From assembly GCA_051878835.1 (NCBI GenBank), contig JBJEKW010000015.1, positions 4,623 to 68,622 of the forward strand: a stretch of 64,000 nt of DNA, given 5' to 3'. This DNA comes from Olsenella_K sp051878835. Lineage in GTDB: Bacteria; Actinomycetota; Coriobacteriia; Coriobacteriales; Atopobiaceae. The notes below the pieces were generated by a model. It searched no databases, was not told the origin of the DNA, and saw only the letters and a program-made list of their open reading frames with translations. Below, in pieces: positions 51,015-59,360 of the stretch (positions within the stretch are counted from its first letter, which is position 1; the number at the start of each line of letters is the position of its first letter). The translations under genes and the position numbers were made by a program.

Positions 51015-53285
51015 CTACATGTGGTCGTGGCAGGTGCGGGCGATGACGTCCAGCTGCTGCTCGCGCGTCAGGTCGATGAACTTCACGGCGTAGCCGCTGA
51101 CGCGGATGGTGAAGTTGGCGTACTCCGGCTTCTCGGGGTGCTCCATGGCGTCCTTCAGCTTGTCGACGCCGAACACGTTCACGTTCAGGTGGTGGGCACC
51201 GTTGGCGAAGTAGCCGTCCAGCACGTTAACCAAGTTCGCCTTGCGCTGGTCAAGGTCGTTGCCCAGTGCGCTGGGGTTAATGGTCTGCGTATTCGAGATG
51301 CCGTCCAGGGCGTACTCGTAGGGCAGCTTCGCCACCGAGTTAAGGCTCGCGAGCAGGCCGTTCTTCTCGGCACCATAGCTGGGGTTAGCGCCGGGCGAGA
51401 AGGGCGTGTAGGCAGGACGGCCGTCGGGCAGGGCGCCCGTGGCCTTGCCGTACACCACGTTGGACGTGATGGTCAGGATGGAGGTCGTGGGCTCGGAGTT
51501 GCGGTAGGTGTGGTGCTTGCGAATCTTGGTCATGAAGGTCTTCAGCAGCCACACGGCGATGTCGTCGGCACGGTCGTCGTCGTTGCCGTAGCGCGGGAAG
51601 TCGCCCTCGGGCACGTAGTCCACGACCAGGCCGTTCTCGTCACGCACAGTGCGCACACGGGCGTACTTCACGGCGCTGAGGGAGTCGACCACGTGGCTGA
51701 AGCCGGCGATGCCGGTGGCGAAGGTGCGGCGCACGTTCGTGTCGATGAGCGCCATCTCGGCGGACTCGTAGTAGTACTTGTCGTGCATGTACTGGATCAG
51801 GTTCAGGATGTTCACGTACAGGTCGGCCAGCCAGTCCATCATCAGGTCGAACTTGTGCATGAGCTCGTCGTAGTCCAGGTACTCGCTGGTGATGGGCGCA
51901 TACTCGGGGCCCACCTGCATGGGGTTGCCCTTCTTGTCCTTGAACTTCGTGTCCTTGCCGCCGTTGACCGCGTAGTTCAGGCACTTGGCCAGGTTCGCGC
52001 GGGCACCGAAGAACTGCATCTCCTTGCCGGTCTGGGTGGCGCTGACGCAGCAGCAGATGCTGTAGTCGTCGCCCCAGACGGGACGCATGACGTCATCGTT
52101 CTCGTACTGGATCGAGCTGGTGGTGATGGAGATCTTCGCGGCGTAGCGGCGGAAGTTCTCGGGCAGGCGCTTGGAGTACAGCACCGTCAGGTTGGGCTCG
52201 GGCGCGGGGCCCATGTTCTCCAGGGTGTGCAGGAAGCGGAAGTCGTTCTTGGTCACCATGTGGCGGCCGTCCTGGCCCAGGCCTGCCATCTCCAGCGTTG
52301 CCCACACGGGGTCACCCGAGAAGAGCTCGTTGTAGCTGGGGATGCGTGCGAACTTGACCATGCGGAACTTCAGCACCAGGTGGTCGATGAGCTCCTGGGC
52401 CTCCTGCTCGGTCAGGGTGCCGGCGGCCAGGTCGCGCTGGATGTAGATGTCCAGGAAGGTCGAGATGCGGCCCACGGACATGGCAGCGCCGTTCTGGGTC
52501 TTGATTGCGGCCAGGTAGCCGAAGTACAGCCACTGCACGGCCTCGTGCGCGTCGCGCGCGGGGTTCGAGATGTCGTAGCCGTAGATCTGGGCCATGTCCT
52601 TGATGCCCTTGAGGGCGCGGATCTGCTCGGCGATCTCCTCGCGCAGGCGGATGACGTCGTCGGTCATGGTGCCGTCGCCGCAGTTCAGCAGGTCGGCCTG
52701 CTTCTGGCGGATCAGGAAGTCGATGCCGTACAGGGCCACGCGGCGGTAGTCGCCCACGATGCGGCCGCGGCCGTAGGTGTCGGGCAGGCCGGTGATCACG
52801 TGGCTGTGGCGGGCGGCGCGCATCTCGGGGGTATACGCGTCAAAGACGGCCTGGTTGTGGGTCTTGTGGTACTCGTTGAAGATCTTGTGGTACTTCGGGT
52901 TGACCTTGTAGCCGTAGCTCTCGGCGGCCTGCTCGGCCATCTTTATGCCGCCGTAGGGCATGAAGGCGCGCTTCAGGGGCTTGTCGGTCTGCAGGCCCAC
53001 GACTTTCTCGAGGTCCTTGAGCTCGGGGTCGATGTAGCCCGGACCGTAGGCGGTCAGGCCGCTGACGACCTCGGTCTCGCAGTCCAGGACGCCGCCGTTG
53101 GCGCGCTCCTGGGCCTGCAGCTCCTGTACCTTGCCCCACAGCTTGTTCGTGGCGTCGGTGGGGCCGGCCAGGAACGACTCGTCGCCGTCGTACTGGGTGT
53201 AGTTGCGCTGGATGAAGTCGCGGACGTTCACGTCGTCCACCCAGTGTCCTCCGGCAAAGTCGTGCCACTCTTCGCGCAGTTTCAT
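51015..53285 (-). CDS. pflB: Formate acetyltransferase (pyruvate formate-lyase)
   Basis: This glycyl-radical enzyme cleaves pyruvate with CoA to acetyl-CoA and formate, the main anaerobic energy route. The 756-residue product has the adjacent active cysteines in SICCCVSATQ and the C-terminal glycyl-radical loop RVSGYAVKF, about 25 residues from the end. The ATG at 53285 has TAGGAGG upstream. Its activase gene pflA lies 67 bp upstream on the same strand, the reverse of the usual pflB-pflA order. Confidence 0.97.
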   Translation of the reverse strand: MKLREEWHDFAGGHWVDDVNVRDFIQRNYTQYDGDESFLAGPTDATNKLWGKVQELQAQERANGGVLDCETEVVSGLTAYGPGYIDPELKDLEKVVGLQTDKPLKRAFMPYGGIKMAEQAAESYGYKVNPKYHKIFNEYHKTHNQAVFDAYTPEMRAARHSHVITGLPDTYGRGRIVGDYRRVALYGIDFLIRQKQADLLNCGDGTMTDDVIRLREEIAEQIRALKGIKDMAQIYGYDISNPARDAHEAVQWLYFGYLAAIKTQNGAAMSVGRISTFLDIYIQRDLAAGTLTEQEAQELIDHLVLKFRMVKFARIPSYNELFSGDPVWATLEMAGLGQDGRHMVTKNDFRFLHTLENMGPAPEPNLTVLYSKRLPENFRRYAAKISITTSSIQYENDDVMRPVWGDDYSICCCVSATQTGKEMQFFGARANLAKCLNYAVNGGKDTKFKDKKGNPMQVGPEYAPITSEYLDYDELMHKFDLMMDWLADLYVNILNLIQYMHDKYYYESAEMALIDTNVRRTFATGIAGFSHVVDSLSAVKYARVRTVRDENGLVVDYVPEGDFPRYGNDDDRADDIAVWLLKTFMTKIRKHHTYRNSEPTTSILTITSNVVYGKATGALPDGRPAYTPFSPGANPSYGAEKNGLLASLNSVAKLPYEYALDGISNTQTINPSALGNDLDQRKANLVNVLDGYFANGAHHLNVNVFGVDKLKDAMEHPEKPEYANFTIRVSGYAVKFIDLTREQQLDVIARTCHDHM

Positions 53286-53352
53286 GTGTCCTCCTATGTG
53301 CTTGGTTGCTAAAGACAAAGATTGGTTGCGGGCGTGGCGGCCATTGCGTCGG

Positions 53353-54081
53353 CTATTCTTGCCCGCGCAAGACGCGCTCCGCGTGGGCCACGCGCTCGGG
53401 CGTGGGCGGCTGGGTGTCGCGCAGGGCGTAGGGCAGGCCCAGCTGGTCCCACTTGTAGACGCCCAGCGTGTGGTAGGGCAGCACCTCCACGCGCTGCACG
53501 TTGTGCAGGGTCTGAATGAAGTCGCGCGTGCGCCGCAGATAGGCGTCGTCGTCCGTGATGCCGGGCACCAGCACGTGACGAATCCACACCGGCACGCCGG
53601 CGTCGGACAGCCAGCGCAACGCGTCCAGGATGTTCGCGTTGTCGTGGCCGGTCAGCTGGCGGTGACGCTCGGGGTCGATGTGCTTGATGTCGGCCAGCAC
53701 GAGGTCGCACGACTGCATCAGCTGCTGGAACTTGCTGAACCAGGGCTGGGTGCGCCGGAACGGCTGCAGGGCCGTGTCCAGGCAGGTGTTGATACCGCGC
53801 TCGTGGGCCTTCTGGAAAAGCTCCACCAGGAAGTCCAGCTGCAGCAGGGCCTCTCCGCCCGAGACGGTGATGCCGCCGTCGGGACCCCAGTAGCTGCGGT
53901 AGCGCTCGGCCGTGTCCAGGATCTGGTCGGGCTCCATCAGCGTGCCGCCGTCCATGGACCACGTGTCGGGGTTGTGGCAGTACTGGCAGCGCATGGCGCA
54001 ACCCTGCAGAAACACCAGGTAGCGCACGCCAGGCCCGTCTGCCGAGCCGAACGACTCCACCGAATGAACACTGCCCTGCAT
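53353..54081 (-). CDS. pflA: Pyruvate formate-lyase activating enzyme (radical SAM)
   Basis: The 242-residue radical SAM enzyme creates the glycyl radical on PflB. It has the CxxxCxxC cluster motif (QGCAMRCQYCHN, residues ~28-39), the GGITVSGGEALLQ SAM-binding block and the LADIKHIDPERHRQLTG region typical of PflA. The ATG at 54081 has GAGGGGG upstream. The longer frame (to 54168) runs through a degenerate GGCGGGACGGCCGTG repeat and looks non-coding. Probably one operon with pflB. Confidence 0.95.
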   Translation of the reverse strand: MQGSVHSVESFGSADGPGVRYLVFLQGCAMRCQYCHNPDTWSMDGGTLMEPDQILDTAERYRSYWGPDGGITVSGGEALLQLDFLVELFQKAHERGINTCLDTALQPFRRTQPWFSKFQQLMQSCDLVLADIKHIDPERHRQLTGHDNANILDALRWLSDAGVPVWIRHVLVPGITDDDAYLRRTRDFIQTLHNVQRVEVLPYHTLGVYKWDQLGLPYALRDTQPPTPERVAHAERVLRGQE

Positions 54082-54104
54082 GTGCGACCCCCTCATTGAA
54101 TGCG

Positions 54105-54205
54105 GTGCGACCGGATGGTGCTGGCGGAACGGCCGTGTCTGGCGGGACGGCCGTGGCTGGCTGGCCAACCGTGTCTGGCGGGACGGCCGCGTCTGGATGG
54201 CCAGG
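54105..54205. repeat. Degenerate short tandem repeat upstream of pflA
   Basis: GTGTCTGGCGGGACGGCCG occurs twice with intervening variants of CTGGCGGNACGGCCGTG. The remaining 54206-54490 stretch shows no gene. Confidence 0.6.
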
Positions 54206-54490
54206 CACTGTCAGCCGGAACATGCGGCCGGACGCTCCTTGCGTGAGTGAATCTACGAGAGCCGCGGGGGTGGTTCCATGACTGAAATCAAGCAAGCGAA
54301 ATCGGGCGGAAATGTGGCCGCCGAGCGGCATGAATTCGGCCGCAGGCGGTAATTGGTGACACGTAGCGCGCAGTCAGCGACATTCAGTTGGCGACGGCGC
54401 CCATCGCTCGGCGTTCCAAACTTTGCCTGCGCACAAGGAATCAGTTCTGCCCGTACAGCTCCTCCGGGTCAAGCTGGTTCCAAGTTCCAC

Positions 54491-54615
54491 TTGCGCACAA
54501 GGCTCAAATCTTTGTGCGCAAATCCGTTCGTTTTTCTCATCCTTGTGCGCAGGTGCGCACAAAGGTGCGTTTTCGGGGCTCGTTTGCGCACAGGGATCAA
54601 ACCCCTGTGCGCAAA
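54491..54615. repeat. Three-hairpin element, copy C
   Basis: Dyads at 54491-54521, 54541-54565 and 54583-54615, in the same order and spacing as copies A and B near 8 kb. The third has perfect 13-bp arms (TTTGCGCACAGGG). Its right half is repeated exactly: 29 bp at 54596-54624 equals 54651-54679. Confidence 0.8.
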
Positions 54616-54753
54616 CCTGCGTAGCACACCGATACCGACGCCGACGCCGAATCAAACCCCTGTGCGCAAACCTGCGTAGGCAAGAAGCGCCCGGCGCGCG
54701 CCCGGCAAATTTGTCAACAGAAATGCGCATTCTGTATTAATTTGCACACATTA

Positions 54754-54769
54754 CTTGATTACAATCAAG
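54754..54769. promoter_or_regulatory. FNR/Crp-type operator
   Basis: CTTGATTACAATCAAG is a perfect 16-bp palindrome containing TTGATNNNNATCAA, the classical FNR site, about 170 bp before the PAI-like gene. Confidence 0.75.
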
Positions 54770-54936
54770 CTCGTTGGCTCTCCTGAACGAAATATTGAAG
54801 AAGAGCCAAAGACGGCGAGACATAGGCGCGGCGCACAGGCGTGAGCCACACGCAAGCGCACCGGATGCGGGGCCGCAGCACGCCGCGCCACCACCACGCC
54901 GCACACCAGCAGGAACCTGGGAAGAACGGGGAGAGC

Positions 54937-56337
54937 ATGAGCACAACCAACAACGACGCCGCCCAGAAGTCGAAGCGCATCTGCATCGTGGGAGGCGGCC
55001 CCGCCGGCCTCTCCTGCGCCATGTACCTGCAAAAGAACGGCTACACGAACTACACCATCTTTGAGCGCGGCGACCATGTGGGTGGCAAGGCCTTCTCGCC
55101 CCTGATGAAGGTAAAGAACGCCGACGGCCAGTGGGAGGACCGCACCATCGAGATGGGCGCGGTCATGGGCTGCGACACGTACTTCGCCGTGCACGAGTGC
55201 GAGGAGTTCGGCGGCACCACCCACGCCGACGGACCGCAGATGGGCCGTCGCTTCATGAACACCGACGGCACCCCGCTGAAGACCAGCAAGCTTGCCCTTC
55301 TGAAGAAGGTCATAAAGATGAACAAGCTCTCGCGCCTGCTGGCCAAGAAGTACGTGGGCTATGACGTGAACGGCCACCGCGGCGTCGCGCAGGGACGCTA
55401 CGAGGGCCCCTGCCCTTCTCCCGAAAAGAAGCTGGCACACATCGAGGGCACGAACGATAACCTGAAGGACCTCAGCATGCCCTTCAGCGAGTTTTTGAAG
55501 AAGAACCACTGCGAGGACGCCGAGCTGGTCTGGAAGGGCCCCTTCACCTCGTTTGGCTATGGCTACTTCGACGAGATTCCCGCCGCGTACGTCCTGAAGT
55601 ACCTGGACGCCTTCACCGTGAGGCAGTTCCTCAGCACCGGAAAGCTGTGGACCTGGAAGAACGGAACCCAGTCCATCTGGACGGGCGTGAATGACCACCT
55701 GCTGCACCCCGCGCAGCTGAACAGCGAGATCACCAGCATCCGCCGCACGGACGACGCGATCTACGTCAGCGTGAACGGCGGCCATGAGCAGCAGTTCGAT
55801 CGCCTGGTCATCTGCACGCCGCTGGAGCTGTTCCTGAACTACGGCGACCCGACCCCGCAGGAGAAGGACCTCTTTGGCCGCATCCAGCACAAGGAGTACT
55901 TCACCATGGCCGTGCTGCCCGACGAGAAGGACGCGCCGGACATCTCGTACTACTACTTCGACAACATGACGCCCCAGACCCGCGGCCACCTGATGGTGTT
56001 CTACCACCGCTGGCCCGACGCCGGCCTGCAGCCGCTGGTCACCTTTACCCTGCGCGACCACGAGGGCATGGAGGACGTGCCGTTCGAGGAGGCGCGCGAC
56101 ACCACGCTGGCCGACATGGCCAAGTCCGGCCTGCCCGTGCAGAAGACCGAGCGCATCGACGACTGGTACTACTTCCCGCACGTGAACTCGGCCGACTACG
56201 CCGCCGGTTGGTACGACAAGGTCGAGGGCATGCAGGGCCAGAAGCGCACGTTCTACGCTGGCGAGGTCATGGCCTTCGGCGACATGGAGGAGACCGTGGA
56301 GTACTCGCGCGACCTGGTGCGCCGCTTCTTTGCCTAG
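54937..56337 (+). CDS. FAD-dependent polyunsaturated fatty acid isomerase-like protein (PAI family)
   Basis: The 466-residue flavoprotein has an N-terminal FAD-binding Rossmann motif (ICIVGGGPAGLSCAMYL, residues ~15-31), then FERGDHVGGKAFSP. Several blocks match what I recall of Cutibacterium acnes PAI, the linoleate 10-trans,12-cis isomerase: FTSFGYGYFDEIPAAYVLKY, LWTWKNGTQSIW, WYYFPHVNSADYAAGWYDKVEGMQG and TFYAGEVMAFG at the C-terminus. That enzyme makes conjugated linoleic acid without net redox change. The comparison is from memory, so substrate and product positions remain inference. No signal peptide. The ATG at 54937 has GGGGAG upstream. The leader of about 170 bases starts near a perfect FNR-type palindrome, and a crp/fnr gene lies convergent downstream. 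Confidence 0.82.
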   Translation: MSTTNNDAAQKSKRICIVGGGPAGLSCAMYLQKNGYTNYTIFERGDHVGGKAFSPLMKVKNADGQWEDRTIEMGAVMGCDTYFAVHECEEFGGTTHADGPQMGRRFMNTDGTPLKTSKLALLKKVIKMNKLSRLLAKKYVGYDVNGHRGVAQGRYEGPCPSPEKKLAHIEGTNDNLKDLSMPFSEFLKKNHCEDAELVWKGPFTSFGYGYFDEIPAAYVLKYLDAFTVRQFLSTGKLWTWKNGTQSIWTGVNDHLLHPAQLNSEITSIRRTDDAIYVSVNGGHEQQFDRLVICTPLELFLNYGDPTPQEKDLFGRIQHKEYFTMAVLPDEKDAPDISYYYFDNMTPQTRGHLMVFYHRWPDAGLQPLVTFTLRDHEGMEDVPFEEARDTTLADMAKSGLPVQKTERIDDWYYFPHVNSADYAAGWYDKVEGMQGQKRTFYAGEVMAFGDMEETVEYSRDLVRRFFA

Positions 56338-56404
56338 CCGCCCAAGCAGCGGGCAAGAAGGACCTCGCGCTAGAACAACGCAGCGCGGAAAACACCTCGT
56401 CAAA

Positions 56405-56446
56405 AGATTGGGGCCGCGGCCAGCCTTTGGCTCGCGGCCCCTTTGC
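56405..56446. terminator. Bidirectional terminator between PAI-like gene and crp/fnr
   Basis: GGGGCCGCG (56410-56418) and CGCGGCCCC (56433-56441) arms, with TTT on the plus side and an A-rich run on the other. Confidence 0.75.
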
Positions 56447-56460
56447 TATATCTTTGCCAG

Positions 56461-57058
56461 CTACTTTGCGCCGTTCGCCACCTGCATCATGCCTGCGTGA
56501 TCCAGCAGCTTCAGCCTGCCGCGGCCCAGTCGCCGCACGAGCCCCTGGCGCTCGAACGCGCTGATGGTGCGCGAGACGGTCTCGGGACGCAGGCTGACGG
56601 AGCTGGCGATGTCGCCCAGCTTCAGGCTGATCTCGCCGTGCATGCAGCGGCGCTCGCGATGCAGCAGGTACTCGGCCAGCCTGCGGCGAGGGTCGCGGAT
56701 GCTCAAGATCATGACCTTCTCCTCCGCGTCGTCCAGCTCGGTGCACACCATGCGGATCAGGCCAAAGGCCATCTGCGGGTCTTGCGAGAGGAGCGCCTCG
56801 AAGTCGGTGCGGCGAATGCGGCACAGCTCAACGGGGGTAAGGCACCCGACCGAGTAGTGGTAGACATTGTCCTCCAGGAACATGCCGTGCCAGATGGCCT
56901 GCCCGTCGTGGAGCACGTCGAGCACGTANNNNNNNNNNNNNNNNNNNNNNNNNNNNNNNNNNNNNNNNNNNNNNNNNNNNNNNNNNNNNNNNNNNNNNNN
57001 NNNNNNNNNNNNNNNNNNNNNNNNNNNNTGCACCCGCGCCATAGTCGCTTGCCTGCAT
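56461..57058 (-). CDS. Crp/Fnr-family transcription regulator, interrupted by an assembly gap
   Basis: The visible C-terminal 155 residues hold the end of a cyclic-nucleotide-binding-like beta-roll (DGQAIWHGMFLEDNVYHYSVGCLTPVELCRI), the dimer helix and a winged helix with the Crp/Fnr recognition motif (KLGDIASSVSLRPETVSRTISAFERQGLVRRL). The start is the ATG at 57058, with GGAGGAC upstream; the first ten residues (MQASDYGAGA) are visible before the 100 N at 56929-57028. About 60 residues are missing if length is normal, so the gap is longer than drawn. Whether FNR-type cysteines exist cannot be seen. It is a good candidate to bind the palindrome at 54754 and to control pflA-pflB; inference. 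Confidence 0.85.
56929..57028. other. Assembly gap (100 N) inside crp/fnr
   Basis: Exactly 100 N, placeholder length. Confidence 0.98.
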
Positions 57059-57189
57059 GCCGTCCTCCTTCGCCTGCACCTGGCCGAACGCATCGGGATT
57101 TATGTCACTTTATAGCCCACATATATGGTAGCCAATGGCGACGCATCCAAACGTGCCGTGGCGCACTCTCGATATAAAACCTTCTAGCA

Positions 57190-57220
57190 TAAAAAGGGGC
57201 GGTGCCGAAGCACCGCCCCT
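57190..57220 (-). terminator. Terminator of hsp20
   Basis: Perfect AGGGGCGGTGC/GCACCGCCCCT stem with loop TTCG on the minus strand, followed by TTTTT. Confidence 0.9.
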
Positions 57221-57265
57221 GGTCGAGCAATCAGACCCCAGTCCGCAAATCTGGCTACAGCCGAA

Positions 57266-57697
57266 CTACTCGATAGTGACCTTAGTCGCGCTGGACTTCT
57301 TGTCGTCCAACTTCGGGATGTTCACCGTCAGAACGCCATTGTCGAACTTCGCGGTGAGACCTTCCTTAGCAGCATCCTTCAGATAGACGCCACGGGTAGC
57401 ATGCCACTCGCTGGTCTCCTTCTGCAGGTAGTTCTTGTTCTTCTGCTCGTCGGACTCCTTCTTGTCCACGGTGACCGTGAGGTTGCCCTCGTTGAGCTCG
57501 ACGTCAATCTGATCCTTCTTTACGCCGGGGAGCTCAGCGGAAACCACGTACTTGTCGCCTGCGTCCTCAACATCCATCTTGAACGCGTCTTCCGAGCCGA
57601 TCGTAGCGAGCGGTGCGAAGAAGTCATCAAACGCGTTGAACGGCCATGCCCTGCGAAGTGCCTTCTCGTAGTCACTGTAAGGAACCATGCCTGCCAT
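57266..57697 (-). CDS. Small heat shock protein, Hsp20/alpha-crystallin family
   Basis: This ATP-independent holdase is 143 residues. The alpha-crystallin domain spans about 37-135: FKMDVEDAGDKYVVSAELPGVKKDQIDVELNEGNLTVTV at its start and FDNGVLTVNIPKLDDKK (the GxLxxxxPK motif) at its end. The ATG at 57697 has AAGGAG upstream. Monocistronic with a strong terminator. I saw neither a clear HspR HAIR box nor a CIRCE element before it. Confidence 0.95.
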   Translation of the reverse strand: MAGMVPYSDYEKALRRAWPFNAFDDFFAPLATIGSEDAFKMDVEDAGDKYVVSAELPGVKKDQIDVELNEGNLTVTVDKKESDEQKNKNYLQKETSEWHATRGVYLKDAAKEGLTAKFDNGVLTVNIPKLDDKKSSATKVTIE

Positions 57698-57777
57698 CGT
57701 AATCACTCCTTCAACTTGCCAGGCACCCTTTTGGGCGCCTCCGGGTTTCACTGTTATATGTTTCCACCCCGGGGTCG

Positions 57778-57783
57778 TTTATA
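57778..57783 (-). promoter_or_regulatory. -10-like box of hsp20
   Basis: TATAAA on the minus strand about 80 bases before the start codon. An inverted pair GACGCAGC/GCTGCGTC lies further upstream near 57822 and 57880. Confidence 0.35.
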
Positions 57784-58119
57784 CACACTTTCTCAGATTT
57801 TCTTAGTTAATTTGACGCAGCATTTCTAAGCGTATCTATATCATGTTCGGTGTCATGAGTGTAAGTGTTACGCTGCGTCGTCGCCGCAGGCAGTTGCTGC
57901 AAGCCGCTCGCCACCTGTTGGCCGCTGCGAGCTGCTTGCCAGCTGTTGGCCGCACGTATTCCACAAGCGTGTTTGGATATCGTTCGGTTGACCGCTTGGA
58001 CCCCCAAAGCTGCCCCGCCTAGCACCAGACACGCTATCCCCTGTCCTGGCCTGGTGTTTCCAGCGTCACAATCAGGAACCGCTTACGCAAAGGGGCCACT
58101 TACGCCACGATCGGGAGTC

Positions 58120-58880
58120 GCCGATGCCAGGGGGTCGCCCAGGTCGGAATCTGGAGCTGCCTAGACTGCAATCGGAGGTGGCTCATGTCAGAGTCGGGAG
58201 CTGTCCATGCCGCAATCGGAAGCTACTTACGCCCCGGCCTGGAATTACCCCAATCCCACCAGCGAGAATTTCCAGGACGGGGCGGATTCTGCACGTTAAT
58301 ATCTCCAGGTCGGGGCATCAGTCGCCCCAATCGGAAAATAACCCCCATCCAAACGCCCCGACCCGGAGTTACCAGGCACCTCCCGCATGGCAATTCCCGG
58401 GTCGGGGCACCCCGACCCGGGAATTGCAACGCTCCAGAGCGCCCTGCGAAAACAGGTAAATCTCCCACCTGCGGCTTTGTGTGACTGAAAGACATAAAGA
58501 TTTCAATTTGCCAGGTCGGGGCGCCCCGAACTGGAGAAACCGCCCGATTGGCCCGACTAATTCCAGGTCGGGGCGCCGGTATCGCCAGGTCGGGGCGCTA
58601 CAGGGGTAGCTATCTCCGGGTCGGGGCGACAGGCAACCATGGTTAACTCTAGATTGGGGCGTTTGGCCTGCGCAATTTCCAGATCGGGGCGGCTTGCCTA
58701 TGCAATTTCCAGATCGGGGCGNNNNNNNNNNNNNNNNNNNNNNNNNNNNNNNNNNNNNNNNNNNNNNNNNNNNNNNNNNNNNNNNNNNNNNNNNNNNNNN
58801 NNNNNNNNNNNNNNNNNNNNNGCAATTTCCAGATCGGGGCGGCTTGCCTATGCAATTTCCAGATCGGGGCGCCATGGAAC
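58120..58880. repeat. GGGGCG dyad array, third of three (inverted)
   Basis: Same element as at 45.8 kb but on the other strand: palindromes TCGGGGCACCCCGA (58402-58415) and TCGGGGCGCCCCGA (58516-58529) are 114 bp apart around the inverted core (58465-58510, complement of TGAAATCTTTATGTCTTTCA). At the right end GCAATTTCCAGATCGGGGCG repeats every 30 bp on both sides of a 100-N gap. The 1.66-kb region 57698-59360 holds no supported gene. Confidence 0.82.
58722..58821. other. Assembly gap (100 N) in a 30-bp tandem repeat
   Basis: The same 20-mer GCAATTTCCAGATCGGGGCG borders both sides, so the gap is an unresolved tandem repeat of unknown copy number. Confidence 0.97.
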
Positions 58881-59138
58881 CATCGACCAGCACGGCTCTC
58901 ACTCCGGGGGCTCCGGCCAAGATCAGGTCACGTTCACGGACACCCCAATATTCGTGGACATCCAATCAACGTATTGGCTTCAACATGCTTACGGAAGCAC
59001 CCGACCGGGCCTACATGCCCAGATCCCAACCGACCAGAGCATCTGCCCGCAGCCCCCGCTGACCCGCGCGGCTTTCGTCTGACCTGGATCCGCACGCGGA
59101 GCCTCGATTTGCGCACGTACCTCAGATCAACAAAGAAG

Positions 59139-59172
59139 GGCGCCGCCGCACGAATGCGACGACGCCTTTTTT
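59139..59172 (+). terminator. Plus-strand terminator with no gene before it
   Basis: GGCGCCGCCGCA and TGCGACGACGCC arms around CGAA, then six T. The nearest upstream plus-strand feature is the repeat array. Confidence 0.75.
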
Positions 59173-59360
59173 GATTCTGTGGCTGGCCCATGGTAGGTAG
59201 CCTGCGGTCGAGCTGCGGTTTGGCCCGTGGCCAGTGGACTGTGGCCGATCCCGTGATTCAGCTCCATGGTCCCAGGTAAAGAAGGACTAGCCCTTGAAGC
59301 CCGAGCGGCACCTTGTGGCAACAGTTGCGGCTGCATCTGCGCCAGCCCTCGCAGCATCAC

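Noticed and set aside
57698..57900. HspR (HAIR) or CIRCE operator before hsp20
   Set aside because: No CTTGAGT-N7-ACTCAAG or TTAGCACTC-N9-GAGTGCTAA arrangement was found; only a loose GACGCAGC/GCTGCGTC pair is present.
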